This document shows positions 50,694-59,914 of a stretch of DNA of 64,000 nucleotides, piece after piece. The DNA comes from Marispirochaeta sp963667435. Lineage in GTDB: Bacteria > Spirochaetota > Spirochaetia > JC444 > Marispirochaetaceae. The notes under the pieces were generated by a model, which had not been told where the DNA came from, did not search any database, and saw only the letters and a program-made list of their open reading frames with translations. The position numbers and the translations under genes were made by a program. The stretch lies in assembly GCA_963667435.1 (NCBI GenBank), contig OY763414.1:1984001-2048000 (forward strand), read 5' to 3'. The first letter of the stretch is position 1, and each line of letters starts with the position of its first letter.

Positions 50694-51917
50694 ATGGCCA
50701 CCATTCGAAGCTTTAAGGCCCTCCGGCCCCAACCGGACCTGGCGGAAAAAATCGCCAGCGTTCCCTATGATGTAGTCAATACTGAAGAGGCCAGAGAACT
50801 GGCGAAAGGAAACTCTTTAAGTTTCCTCCATGTCGTACGCCCCGATATAGACCTTCCTGATACTATAGACCCCTACGATTCTGCTGTCTACGAGAAAGCG
50901 GCGGAGAACTTCAGCCGCCTGAAAGAGACGGGCAGCATGGTGGAAGAGGATTCACCCTCTCTGTATATCTACCGACTAACCATGGATGGTCGCAGCCAGA
51001 TCGGCATTGCCGGCTGCTGCATGGTGGAAGAATATAACAACGACACCATAAAGAAACACGAGTTTACCCGTAAAGCCAAAGAGGATGACCGGGTCCGCCA
51101 CATGCTGACCCTTAACGCCCACACGGGACCGGTGCTGCTCACCTACCGACGCACCGAGGCACTGGCACAACTCCTGGAAAACGAGATTAAAGAGACACCT
51201 CTCTTTGATTTCACCGCCGTGGATGGTGTTCAGCATACTATCTGGCGCTGCACTAATGCAGCAGCCATGGAAACAGCCTTCAAAGAGGTACCCTCCCTGT
51301 ACATCGCTGACGGACACCACCGTGCAGCCGGTGCAAGCCGGGTTAAAGCCCATATGGTAGAGAAACATGGCTCTGCGGCTGGCGATGAGGAGTTTAACAG
51401 CTTTCTTACGGTTGTGTTTCCATCGGACCAGCTTTCTATCTTTGCCTATAACAAGTACATCGCCGATACCAACAGCCTGAGTCCTGAGGATCTACTCAAA
51501 TCCCTGGAAGGGGAATTCGAGATTTCAGAAACAGCAGAGAAAGATCCGAAAGCAAAGGGCAGTTTCAACATGTACCTTGCAGGCCAGTGGTACTCACTGA
51601 AGATTAAGAATCCCGCCATAGATCCCAATGATCCGGTAACCGCCCTTGATCTGGTACAGTTCCAGATCAAGCTCCTTGAGCCGGTACTGAACATTATGGA
51701 TCAGCGGAAGTCTGACCGTATTGATTTTGAAGGCGGCACCGGCTCAAGTGAAAAACTTCAGGCCCGGGTGGACAGTAAAGGCGGAATTTCTTTTACCTTC
51801 TATCCCGTAAGTGTAGAAGAGCTTATGCAGGTTTCCGATGCAGGAATGGTTATGCCCCCCAAATCAACCTGGTTTGCCCCCAAGCTCCGGTCCGGACTGC
51901 TTGTCCACCAGTTTTAG
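50694..51917 (+). CDS. DUF1015-family protein
   Basis: 407-residue protein of the DUF1015 family. It begins IRSFKALRPQPDLAEKIASV followed by PYDVVNTEEARELAKG, has IKKHEFTRKAKEDDRVRHML near 117, and the conserved ADGHHRAAGASRVKAHM near 205. The family often travels with phosphoglycerate dehydrogenase or phosphoserine aminotransferase genes, and some members are proposed serine kinases (SerK-like); this one has no proven role. It lies 26 bp before serC, so they form an operon. Confidence 0.9.
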   Translation: MATIRSFKALRPQPDLAEKIASVPYDVVNTEEARELAKGNSLSFLHVVRPDIDLPDTIDPYDSAVYEKAAENFSRLKETGSMVEEDSPSLYIYRLTMDGRSQIGIAGCCMVEEYNNDTIKKHEFTRKAKEDDRVRHMLTLNAHTGPVLLTYRRTEALAQLLENEIKETPLFDFTAVDGVQHTIWRCTNAAAMETAFKEVPSLYIADGHHRAAGASRVKAHMVEKHGSAAGDEEFNSFLTVVFPSDQLSIFAYNKYIADTNSLSPEDLLKSLEGEFEISETAEKDPKAKGSFNMYLAGQWYSLKIKNPAIDPNDPVTALDLVQFQIKLLEPVLNIMDQRKSDRIDFEGGTGSSEKLQARVDSKGGISFTFYPVSVEELMQVSDAGMVMPPKSTWFAPKLRSGLLVHQF

Positions 51918-51943
51918 ATTTACCCGATTCCAGGAGGAAGATT

Positions 51944-53026
51944 ATGAGAAAATTCAACTTTTATGCAGGTCCGTCAACTCTTCCCCTTGAGGTTCTAAAA
52001 GAACTGAAAGAGGAAATCGCAGATTATCACGGAGAAGGTCTCTCCATGATAGAAACCAGCCACCGCAGCCCAATGTACGATTCGATACACGCGGAAACGG
52101 TGGAGATGTTCCATAAGCTTTTGGGGATTCCCTCAAACTATAAGGTTCTTTTTATCGGCGGCGGCGCATCCATGCAGTTCGGCATGATTCCCATGAACCT
52201 TATGCAGACAGGAAAGACCGCGGAATACGTAAACTCCGGCGCCTGGGCGGGAAAAGCGGTAAAAGATGCCCAACAGGTTGGAGATGTCCGGGTTATCTGG
52301 GACGGCAAGGATTTCAACTACATGACACTGCCAGAAAGCTCCTCTGTTAAACCCGGCAGTGATGCGTCCTATCTGCATATTACCAGCAATGAGACAATCG
52401 GCGGCGTTCAGTGGAAGTCTTTCCCGAAAACCGGCAATGTTCCCCTTGTTGCAGATATGTCCTCAGACATTCTGAGCAGACCGGTGCCTGTTGAGGACTT
52501 CGGACTGATTTACGCGGGAGCACAGAAGAATATCGGCCCCGCAGGGGTTACTGTTGTCATTATCCGTGAGGATATTGCCGCAGCATCTCCGGAGAAGCTT
52601 CCGGCATATCTTCGCTATAAAACCCACGCGGACAAGAACTCTCTCTACAATACACCCCCGGTATTCTCCATCTATGCAGTACACAAGGTACTGAAATGGC
52701 TGGAATCCAAAGGCGGTGTTGAAGGCATCGAAAAAATCGACAAGGAAAAGGCAGCTGCCATCTATGACAGCATCAATGCCTTCCCTGAGTTCTTCTCCTG
52801 CCCGGTGGACGAAAACTACCGGTCCCATATGAACATTGTATTCCGGCTTCCCTCGGAAAAGCTGGAAAAACAGTTTGTAGCTGAAGCCAAAGCAGAAGGC
52901 ATGCTGGGCCTGAAAGGACACAGGGACGTTGGGGGATGCCGCGCATCAATCTATAACGCCTTGCCCCTTGAAGGAGCAAAGGTTCTGGCGGATTTCATGA
53001 ACAACTTTGCCCGGAAGAACGGGTAA
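51944..53026 (+). CDS. serC: Phosphoserine aminotransferase
   Basis: 360-residue PLP aminotransferase that makes phosphoserine from phosphohydroxypyruvate. It begins FNFYAGPSTLPLEVLKEL, has LFIGGGASMQFGMIPMN near residue 70, DMSSDILSRPV near 172, and the PLP lysine in YAGAQKNIGPAGVTVVIIRE near 193. The C-terminal GLKGHRDVGGCRASIYNAL near 326 is typical of SerC. AGGAGG precedes the ATG. A clear terminator follows. Confidence 0.97.
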   Translation: MRKFNFYAGPSTLPLEVLKELKEEIADYHGEGLSMIETSHRSPMYDSIHAETVEMFHKLLGIPSNYKVLFIGGGASMQFGMIPMNLMQTGKTAEYVNSGAWAGKAVKDAQQVGDVRVIWDGKDFNYMTLPESSSVKPGSDASYLHITSNETIGGVQWKSFPKTGNVPLVADMSSDILSRPVPVEDFGLIYAGAQKNIGPAGVTVVIIREDIAAASPEKLPAYLRYKTHADKNSLYNTPPVFSIYAVHKVLKWLESKGGVEGIEKIDKEKAAAIYDSINAFPEFFSCPVDENYRSHMNIVFRLPSEKLEKQFVAEAKAEGMLGLKGHRDVGGCRASIYNALPLEGAKVLADFMNNFARKNG

Positions 53027-53068
53027 AAAGATCAGCTGATCCAGAAAGTGGAACAGTGCATAAATATA

Positions 53069-53097
53069 AACCTCCCGGCTCATCGGGAGGTTTTTTT
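53069..53097. terminator. Bidirectional intrinsic terminator after serC
   Basis: Stem AACCTCCCG / CGGGAGGTT with a 6-nt GCTCAT loop followed by seven Ts on the plus strand. On the minus strand the same hairpin follows the next gene's stop at once and is trailed by TTTATATTTA, so it serves both convergent genes. Confidence 0.9.
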
Positions 53098-53098
53098 A

Positions 53099-53632
53099 TC
53101 AGCGAAAACCGTACCTTAAACCCACAACTGGCATGATCCGCGGCCCCGTCCAGCCTGAATTCCGCTGCCACTCCCACCAGGGCCCGGCACCTGTAATAAG
53201 GCTGTACTGACCGGTCTTTCCGCGGTAGCCCCAGACCAGGGCGACGCCCGGGATAATCCCATGGAAAGGGTCATCTATAATGGGATCCCAGTCTATATAT
53301 TCACCCTCGAAGTAATTGAAATACCCCAGCAGAATACCAACTTCACCATCTATCTGAAACCTTTGTTCTGGAGCCCTGAAATGACAGACTCCGGTGCCGC
53401 TATAGGTCATGGTAGCAATGCCGAAAGGGCTTGCTCCAAAACTGAGTCGCAGCCCCAGAGAATCATCTACAGGCAGAGATATCCCCAGGCGAAGACTGAG
53501 AATCTGATCAAAATCAAGAGAGAGCTGTAATTTTCCAGACTCTTCACCGGCAAAAATCGGAGAAGACAAAACAGACAGAAAAAAAACGATGAGAGCAATA
53601 CTGAATATATCCAGCTTCCGGCTGCACCTCAT
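53099..53632 (-). CDS. Exported protein, probable small outer-membrane beta-barrel
   Basis: 177-residue protein with a signal peptide ending SSPIFAGE near residue 29. The mature part alternates hydrophobic and polar residues in short strands (LSLDFDQILSLRLGISLPVD; GVALVWGYRGKTGQYSLITG) and ends in an aromatic-containing strand GLRYGFR. This fits a beta-barrel of about eight strands. No family was recognised. It stands alone. Confidence 0.6.
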   Translation of the reverse strand: MRCSRKLDIFSIALIVFFLSVLSSPIFAGEESGKLQLSLDFDQILSLRLGISLPVDDSLGLRLSFGASPFGIATMTYSGTGVCHFRAPEQRFQIDGEVGILLGYFNYFEGEYIDWDPIIDDPFHGIIPGVALVWGYRGKTGQYSLITGAGPWWEWQRNSGWTGPRIMPVVGLRYGFR

Positions 53633-53712
53633 AGTTTAAATATACAGAGTTTCCCTCGTCATGACGAAAATTTGTGGCCGTCAACTTCCTGATAGCATAT
53701 AATAGTCGAACC

Positions 53713-55164
53713 ATGTATGTTTCATCAAAAAGAAAGCTCATTGGAATTATGGCATTAATACTCGGCACATCATTTCTGCTGGTAAGCTTACTTAATTATA
53801 ATGCAGCCCGTACTGCATTAAGCAGAGAAAGCGCAGCTGCAACTCTTCCTCTGCTCCGAGATAATATATATTCATCCATCCACAAAGATTTTCTTGCTGC
53901 GGTAAATATTTCCTCAATGATGGGAACTGATTCATTTCTGCAAGCCTGGGTCCTAAACGGAGAAAGGGATACCGATGAAATACTACGGTATCTCAAAACA
54001 GTGAAAAATACATACGGCTATAAATCTACATTCTTTGTTTCCAACAATTCCGGTAATTATTACAACTTTGAAGGTATTCTCAAGCAGATAAACAAGTCAG
54101 GTTTGCATGATCAATGGTATTTCGACTTTATGGAGTCAGGGAAGACTTACGCCCTGGATGTAGACACTGACGAGGCAGCGGAAAACCGCCTGACAATTTT
54201 TATCAACCACAAGGTTGTGGGCAGGGAAGGCAATTTTATCGGTGTTGCCGGTGTCGGTATTGTCATGCAGGATTTCAGTGGTTTTCTTCTAGATCAGCAG
54301 GAGAAATATAACAGACATATCTATTTCACCGACAGAAACGGACTTATCCAGGCACATTCGGACAACACAAAAATTCTGCATACCCGGATCATCGACATCC
54401 CTGGAATGCAGGATCTTTCGATGCAACTTCTTCAACAAACTACTACACCATTCAATTCAGAATACACAGGAGTTTCGGGAAAAGTGCTTTTATCCTCCCG
54501 TTACATTCCAGAAATTGACTGGTTTCTAATTGTTGAGCAGAATGAGAAGTCGCTGTTGTCGTCGACCCGCTCAAGCATGATCCTGACAGCTCTTATCGGT
54601 CTGGGAGCAACACTGCTTATACTCGCATTAAGCCTTTTAACTCTGAATTCGTATCACAGACAGCTTGAACAACTGGCCACAACTGACAGCCTTACCGGCT
54701 GTGCAAACCGCAGAGAACTTGAACAGCAAATAGAGCGAATGATAAACAGGCAAGAACGAAACAAAAACTCTGTATCGCTCATACTTCTTGACATTGATTA
54801 CTTCAAACGTCTGAATGATACTTCCGGTCATCAGGCCGGAGATATGATTTTAATAGAGCTGGTTGCTCTGGTGCAGACAAATCTAAGACCAGATGATCTT
54901 GTTGCCAGATGGGGCGGAGATGAATTCGTAATCATCCTCGAAGCCGGAGCAATGGAAACCTACGGTGTTGCCGAAAGAATCAGCTCCTTTTTTGCAGAGA
55001 CAATGAGTACCCGACATGCCGATGATCCACATGTCAGTTTGAGCATGGGAATTGTGGAAAAACAGGATAATGACAGCCTTTTTACGTTAATAGAAAAAGC
55101 TGACTCCGCTCTTTATAAAGCAAAAAGAGACGGCCGCAACCGCATAGAAATTTATCAAAGCTGA
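53713..55164 (+). CDS. Diguanylate cyclase with extracytoplasmic Cache sensor
   Basis: 483-residue membrane protein. A membrane segment near residues 9-28, a periplasmic dCache-like region near 35-290, a second membrane segment near 298-320, then a GGDEF domain. The active site reads RWGGDEFVIIL near 406, with intact metal-binding DIDYFK near 364. An RxxD product-inhibition site (RPDD) sits five residues before GGDEF. It should make cyclic di-GMP in response to an external ligand. The start at 53713 gives a proper N-terminal anchor. Confidence 0.93.
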   Translation: MYVSSKRKLIGIMALILGTSFLLVSLLNYNAARTALSRESAAATLPLLRDNIYSSIHKDFLAAVNISSMMGTDSFLQAWVLNGERDTDEILRYLKTVKNTYGYKSTFFVSNNSGNYYNFEGILKQINKSGLHDQWYFDFMESGKTYALDVDTDEAAENRLTIFINHKVVGREGNFIGVAGVGIVMQDFSGFLLDQQEKYNRHIYFTDRNGLIQAHSDNTKILHTRIIDIPGMQDLSMQLLQQTTTPFNSEYTGVSGKVLLSSRYIPEIDWFLIVEQNEKSLLSSTRSSMILTALIGLGATLLILALSLLTLNSYHRQLEQLATTDSLTGCANRRELEQQIERMINRQERNKNSVSLILLDIDYFKRLNDTSGHQAGDMILIELVALVQTNLRPDDLVARWGGDEFVIILEAGAMETYGVAERISSFFAETMSTRHADDPHVSLSMGIVEKQDNDSLFTLIEKADSALYKAKRDGRNRIEIYQS

Positions 55165-56603
55165 TCTTCACAGGAACAGGCATCTTTGCCAACGCGACGC
55201 AGCATGATGATACCGGGAAACGGAAGCAGGGTAATGATAAAAAGGATGAGAAATGCCAATCGGAATCCTCCTGTAATTACCGTCAAATCGGTTCTGTTTA
55301 GCTGTGCCCGCGCCCCTTCATACACAGCATCTTTCAAATACGGGGGAAGCGAGATGGTAACAGACATAAGAGCCAAAGCTGTGCTGAGCACAGTACCGAT
55401 ATTCAGCAGCATGGAACGGATCCCGTTGGCCATTCCCCTGGTCTCCTTCGGAACAGTGAGCATGATGGATTTTGTGTTCGGCGTCATAAGAAAACCTGTG
55501 CCGAATCCGACAAGAAACTGACCGGCGACAATCATCAGATAGGAGGCATCAAGGTTCATATTCAGGTTGAGGATAAGCATTCCCAGAGATGTAAGTACCA
55601 ATCCGAAGGTTACCAGCTGCAGTGTCCGGTAAACCCGGCATAAAAGACCGGAAAGAGGAGAAGCAAGAAGCATACCCAGAGTAATAGGCAGCACGCGGAG
55701 ACTGACGGTAAGGGTATTTTCCTTTGCAACCACCTGATAGAAGAAAGCCACAAGAAGAACTACAGAAGAACGGGCAAGGGAGTTGAGAAACACTGTGGAT
55801 GTGGCGAAAAGAAAATCAGGATCCCGAAACAGGCTGAGATCAACCGTCGGGGCGGCAATCTGCCTTTCCCAGACAAGAAAAATTACAAAAAAGACCGTAA
55901 ACAGAATAAAGCCGATCAATACCGACGAATGGGTCCATCCCGCTGTTCCCGCCTTGGTCAGTGAAAAAAGAAGCCCTCCCAGACTGATAAAAATGGAGAC
56001 ATTTCCCACATAATCTATCCTGTCTTCTACCGCATGGCCATCTGAAGGTTTAAGCAATGCATATCCGAGAATAAAACTCAGGATACAAAGAGGCACATTA
56101 AACCAGAACACCCAGCGCCAGCCCAGATGATAGACAAAAAAACCTCCCACCACAGGCCCCAGAAGGAGAGAACCGGAACCAACAAGAACATTTATTCCCA
56201 GAGCAGTCCCCAGATGCTTTTCCGGGAAGACATCCGTTATATACGGCGTCGTATTGGTAAGAATAAGTGCACCGCCCACGGCCTGCACCACCCGGAGAAC
56301 AATAAGCAGCCAGACATGCTCCACGCATCCCAGAAAAAGACTGGCCGCAGTAAAAACGACAATCCCCGCCAGGTAGAGCTTTCTTCTGCCACATATATCC
56401 GCCAGCTTCCCGAATATAAGAATACAGATAGAATTAACCAGCATGTATGAAAGCAGAATCCAACCCGAAGCAAAGGGACTTGCATTAAAATAGTTGGTCA
56501 GTACCGGAAGAATAACATTCAGGCTTCCGATATTCAGGTATACCGCTATTACAGTAATACTTGTAACCAGAAGAAGCAGCCAGGGATGGCGAGAATCTTG
56601 CAT
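55155..56603 (-). CDS. MFS efflux transporter, DHA2 (14-TMS) family
   Basis: 482-residue inner-membrane pump. It has about fourteen hydrophobic segments, motif A-like FGKLADICGRRKLYLAGIVV near residue 64, and the antiporter motif C region VLVGSGSLLLGPVVGGFFVY near 140. The DHA2 group exports drugs and other amphiphiles with proton exchange. The start at 56603 gives MQDSRHPWLLLLVTS; an upstream frame start is not supported. The 3' end overlaps the convergent diguanylate cyclase gene by 10 bp. Confidence 0.9.
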   Translation of the reverse strand: MQDSRHPWLLLLVTSITVIAVYLNIGSLNVILPVLTNYFNASPFASGWILLSYMLVNSICILIFGKLADICGRRKLYLAGIVVFTAASLFLGCVEHVWLLIVLRVVQAVGGALILTNTTPYITDVFPEKHLGTALGINVLVGSGSLLLGPVVGGFFVYHLGWRWVFWFNVPLCILSFILGYALLKPSDGHAVEDRIDYVGNVSIFISLGGLLFSLTKAGTAGWTHSSVLIGFILFTVFFVIFLVWERQIAAPTVDLSLFRDPDFLFATSTVFLNSLARSSVVLLVAFFYQVVAKENTLTVSLRVLPITLGMLLASPLSGLLCRVYRTLQLVTFGLVLTSLGMLILNLNMNLDASYLMIVAGQFLVGFGTGFLMTPNTKSIMLTVPKETRGMANGIRSMLLNIGTVLSTALALMSVTISLPPYLKDAVYEGARAQLNRTDLTVITGGFRLAFLILFIITLLPFPGIIMLRRVGKDACSCEDQL

Positions 56604-56701
56604 ACAACTCCGATGGGCAAACCTGAAGACAGGCGGGATATATAATTCTATACTCCATGAAAATATTAGTAAACACGATCTCTGTATTTCGTTTTTATTT
56701 T

Positions 56702-56763
56702 GTTGAGCACTCAATATTTACTCAACACTACAACTTGACGGAGTTCAGCCCCCGCCGTATGGT
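56702..56763 (+). promoter_or_regulatory. Promoter of the Sua5-like gene with nearby inverted repeat
   Basis: TTGACG (56735-56740), a 17-bp spacer and TATGGT (56758-56763) form a good sigma-70 promoter. Transcription would start near 56770, only a couple of bases before the ATG at 56772. Upstream, TTGAG-CA-CTCAA (56703-56714) is nested in GTTGAG...CTCAAC (56702-56726), a possible operator. Confidence 0.55.
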
Positions 56764-56771
56764 AGTAGCAT

Positions 56772-58070
56772 ATGAATACTCAGAATTCTGCTTATAAACC
56801 TGCAGGGACAGTCTACATAGATTCACAGATCAGAACCGATTTCAAGCTTGCACCGTCAATCGCTGATCTCCGAATCCACTGGATAAACATCGAAGACAAC
56901 AGAATCCCCGGAGGCAACACCCAAACTCCGGTAATCTCCTGCAATGCGGAATTCCTTACATCCGCGGAGGCCTCCGGCCTGCTGGCACTGCATATCCTGG
57001 ATAGCACCAGTCTGCGGCACCTCGAGACAATTCCACCGGATAGGCTCCTTTTCCATTCACTGCAGTCAGCCCTGGAGTGGGTCGGCAGCCATCCTTCGGG
57101 CATTCCCGATATGGAAAAGCAGATACAACACGGAGCAGAAGCCCTGAAAAACGGCGATCTTACCGCATTTCCCACCGAAACAGTATACGGCCTCGGAGCA
57201 AATGCCCTTGACCCGCTTGCGGTGGAAAAAATCTTTACTGCCAAGAAACGGCCTAAATACGATCCTCTGATTCTGCATATCTCAGAGATGTCCCAGCTGG
57301 AACCATTAGTATCATCCATTCCCGGAAAGGCGCTGGAATTAGCGGAAAAATTCTGGCCTGGACCGCTAACCATGGTGTTTCCAAAAAGCAGTCTTGTTCC
57401 GGATATCTGCACCTCCGGACATCCGACAGTTGCAGTCAGAATGCCGTCGAACCCCTGGGCGCAAAAGCTGATTCACCTGGCAGGGCTGCCAATAGCAGCT
57501 CCCAGTGCCAACCTTTTCGGGCGCACCAGCCCTACAACCGCAGCCCACGTCGCAGAACAGCTGGAAGGCAGCTACGAGGTACTCATTGATGCCGGAGCCT
57601 GCAGAGTTGGTGTCGAGTCAACGGTTCTCTCCCTTACCGGCTCCAACCCTCAACTGCTCCGGACTGGAGGAGTAAGCAGAGAAGCCATGGAAGCGCTGAT
57701 CGGTCCCGTGGAGCTCCCTCAACCGAAGTCTGCCGGAGATTCTGAAAGTCCGGGAATGCTGCCCAATCATTATGCCCCCCGCACGCCCCTGATGATGGTC
57801 CCGGATGTGCGGGATTATACAGAAAACAGTGATATCGGAGTTATACTGTACGAAGAATATACCGAGGTATTTCAAGGGCCGGTGCGCAGCATCAGCCATA
57901 ATAGAAATCCCAGGGAAATAGCCGTAGGAATTTACGCGGCTCTTAGAGAACTGGATAACGAGGATATATCCCTCATTATTGCTGAGTGGTGCCCGGAAGA
58001 GGACATAGGCGCCGCAGTAAATGACCGGCTGAGAAAAGCATCTGCGCCCGCAGTAATAAGTACGGATTAA
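56772..58070 (+). CDS. Sua5/TsaC-type threonylcarbamoyl-AMP synthase with N-terminal extension
   Basis: 432-residue frame. Residues 114 onwards are a full Sua5: EKQIQHGAEALKNGDLTAFP, TETVYGLGANALDPLAVEKI, KKRPKYDPLILHI near 160, PGPLTMVF near 197, SANLFGRTSPTTAAHV near 243, and a C-terminal Sua5 domain after the linker SPGMLPNHYAPRTP near 330. It makes threonylcarbamoyl-AMP for t6A in tRNA. The first 113 residues are not part of the family; the ATG at 57111 would give a normal Sua5. The upstream promoter nearly abuts the ATG at 56772, so either the message is leaderless or translation starts inside. Confidence 0.9.
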   Translation: MNTQNSAYKPAGTVYIDSQIRTDFKLAPSIADLRIHWINIEDNRIPGGNTQTPVISCNAEFLTSAEASGLLALHILDSTSLRHLETIPPDRLLFHSLQSALEWVGSHPSGIPDMEKQIQHGAEALKNGDLTAFPTETVYGLGANALDPLAVEKIFTAKKRPKYDPLILHISEMSQLEPLVSSIPGKALELAEKFWPGPLTMVFPKSSLVPDICTSGHPTVAVRMPSNPWAQKLIHLAGLPIAAPSANLFGRTSPTTAAHVAEQLEGSYEVLIDAGACRVGVESTVLSLTGSNPQLLRTGGVSREAMEALIGPVELPQPKSAGDSESPGMLPNHYAPRTPLMMVPDVRDYTENSDIGVILYEEYTEVFQGPVRSISHNRNPREIAVGIYAALRELDNEDISLIIAEWCPEEDIGAAVNDRLRKASAPAVISTD

Positions 58071-58076
58071 AAAACA

Positions 58077-59423
58077 ATGAACGCAGAAAACAGAATTGAA
58101 CCCTACAATCTGAATTTCAGACTCAAAATGCTGAAAACATTGCGCAGTGCTATAGAAAAGTACGAAACCAAAATAACTGCCGCCCTGGAGTCGGATCTGG
58201 GGAAAAATTCCTTCGAAGCCTATACCACCGAAACAGGGCTTCTCTTCAGTGAAATCAACTATGCACTCCGGAGACTGAAGCGCTGGGCCCGCCCCCGCAG
58301 GGTCGGCTCACCTCTGGTTATCTGGCCGGCAGTAAGCCGGGTGTATCCGGTACCTCTGGGGCGTGTGCTTATTATTGCTCCATGGAACTACCCGTTCCAG
58401 CTGCAGATTGCACCTCTTATTGCAGCCATTGCAGCAGGCAACCGGGCGGTGCTGAAGCCTTCAGAACTCACACCCGCCACAGCGGAGGTAATCCGGAACC
58501 TTATAACAGAATCATTTCCCCGTGAATATATCTCCGTTGAATGCGGAGAAGGATCGGTGGTTGTACCAGAACTGATAAGAACTCAAAAGTTCGATCACAT
58601 CTTTTTTACCGGTGGGACCAGAACCGGGGGCAAGATTGCAGCCCTGGGAGCAGAACAGCATATTCCGGTAACCCTTGAACTGGGAGGGAAAAGTCCTGCA
58701 ATTATTGACAAAAGTGCCGACATTACCGGAGCTGCGAAAAGCATCATGTACGGCAAGATTATCAATGCCGGACAATCCTGTATAGCCCCGGACTACCTGC
58801 TGATTCACCGGTCAAAGAGGAATGAGTTTCTAATTGAAGCAGAAAAGACTCTCCGGTCTTTCTTCCCCGGAGGGGCACTCCTTTCAACCGACTATGGCCG
58901 TATTATAAACCAGTCCCGTTTTGACTATCTTCGGGAACGACTGAGAGAAGGTTTGATACTCGCAGGAGGAAGCTACAGCGCAGAAAGCCTGAAAATGGAA
59001 CCAACTATAATGGAGAACATTCAGCCTGCATCCCCTCTGTTAACTGATGAGATCTTCGGCCCCATACTGCCGCTTATAACCTGGGAAACCAGGGAAGAAC
59101 TATCCACCCTGCTCGATTTGAGGCCGGATCCCCTGGCGCTTTACCTGTTCACATCATCCGACAACCTGCGGCAGTATATCTTTACTCGCCACAGCTTCGG
59201 CGGCGGGTGCATAAACGATACCATGCTCCATTTTGCCAACCCGGCGCTTCCCTTCGGCGGCACTGGCAGATCAGGCCGGGGAAATTATCACGGTAGAGCA
59301 GGATTCATCACCATGTCTCATATGCGCTCCATGGTACACAGTCCCCGCAGCTTCTCACTGCCCTTTAAATTTCCGCCCTACACCCGGAATGCCCACAGGA
59401 TAGTGCGCAGATTCCTGCGTTAG
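58077..59423 (+). CDS. Aldehyde dehydrogenase (family 3 type)
   Basis: 448-residue NAD(P)-dependent aldehyde dehydrogenase. It has IAPWNYPFQLQIAPLIAAIA near residue 102, FTGGTRTGGKIAALG near 178, the general base in VTLELGGKSPAIID near 200, and the nucleophilic cysteine in INAGQSCIAPDYLLI near 232. The C-terminal hydrophobic stretch and length near 450 fit ALDH3, which favours fatty or aromatic aldehydes. It starts 6 bp after the Sua5-like stop and may be co-transcribed. It overlaps the convergent glycosylase gene by 4 bp. Confidence 0.93.
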   Translation: MNAENRIEPYNLNFRLKMLKTLRSAIEKYETKITAALESDLGKNSFEAYTTETGLLFSEINYALRRLKRWARPRRVGSPLVIWPAVSRVYPVPLGRVLIIAPWNYPFQLQIAPLIAAIAAGNRAVLKPSELTPATAEVIRNLITESFPREYISVECGEGSVVVPELIRTQKFDHIFFTGGTRTGGKIAALGAEQHIPVTLELGGKSPAIIDKSADITGAAKSIMYGKIINAGQSCIAPDYLLIHRSKRNEFLIEAEKTLRSFFPGGALLSTDYGRIINQSRFDYLRERLREGLILAGGSYSAESLKMEPTIMENIQPASPLLTDEIFGPILPLITWETREELSTLLDLRPDPLALYLFTSSDNLRQYIFTRHSFGGGCINDTMLHFANPALPFGGTGRSGRGNYHGRAGFITMSHMRSMVHSPRSFSLPFKFPPYTRNAHRIVRRFLR

Positions 59424-59914
59424 ATCCTTATAAAATCCGCAATCACCTTCCAGGCTTCCAGTTTCTTCTCATAAGCAATTGCATGAGCAGGACTGGTTGA
59501 AGGAAGCCGGAACAGCCGTATGTTCTCAGGCAGAACAACATGCCGCCTGAAGAGCTCCCCGGCCTTACTGCCGTTACAGAATACGGCGCGAATCGACGGA
59601 AACCTTGAGAAAAGTCCGCGTATATCGTTAGGCTCGGGATTTCTGATGTTCTGATCCAGACTCCCTTCGCGGCGGCAGGCGGAAATAACGTCCCACAGGG
59701 CAATACCATGTCTAATGAGCATCAGTTTCCGTTTATCATACTCACCGGGAAGTTCCTCTGCGATAAGTTCTGCCATAATTTTCCAGAAGGCATTACGGGG
59801 ATGGCCATAATACTGCTGAACTCGCAGGGATTCAATCCCGGGAATAGATCCAAGAATCAGAACCTCCGGATTATTGCCGCACAGGGGAGGAAAAGAATAG
59901 ATCAGCTCTGCCAT
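59420..59914 (-). CDS. Uracil-DNA-glycosylase superfamily protein (family 6, hypoxanthine type)
   Basis: 164-residue DNA glycosylase. The motif VLILGSIPGIESLRVQQYYG near residue 18 followed by HPRNAFW is typical of family 6 glycosylases, which excise hypoxanthine; family 4/5 iron-sulfur cysteines are absent. The second motif is LPSTSPAHA near 138. It overlaps the nitroreductase gene by 13 bp on the same strand. Confidence 0.87.
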   Translation of the reverse strand: MAELIYSFPPLCGNNPEVLILGSIPGIESLRVQQYYGHPRNAFWKIMAELIAEELPGEYDKRKLMLIRHGIALWDVISACRREGSLDQNIRNPEPNDIRGLFSRFPSIRAVFCNGSKAGELFRRHVVLPENIRLFRLPSTSPAHAIAYEKKLEAWKVIADFIRI

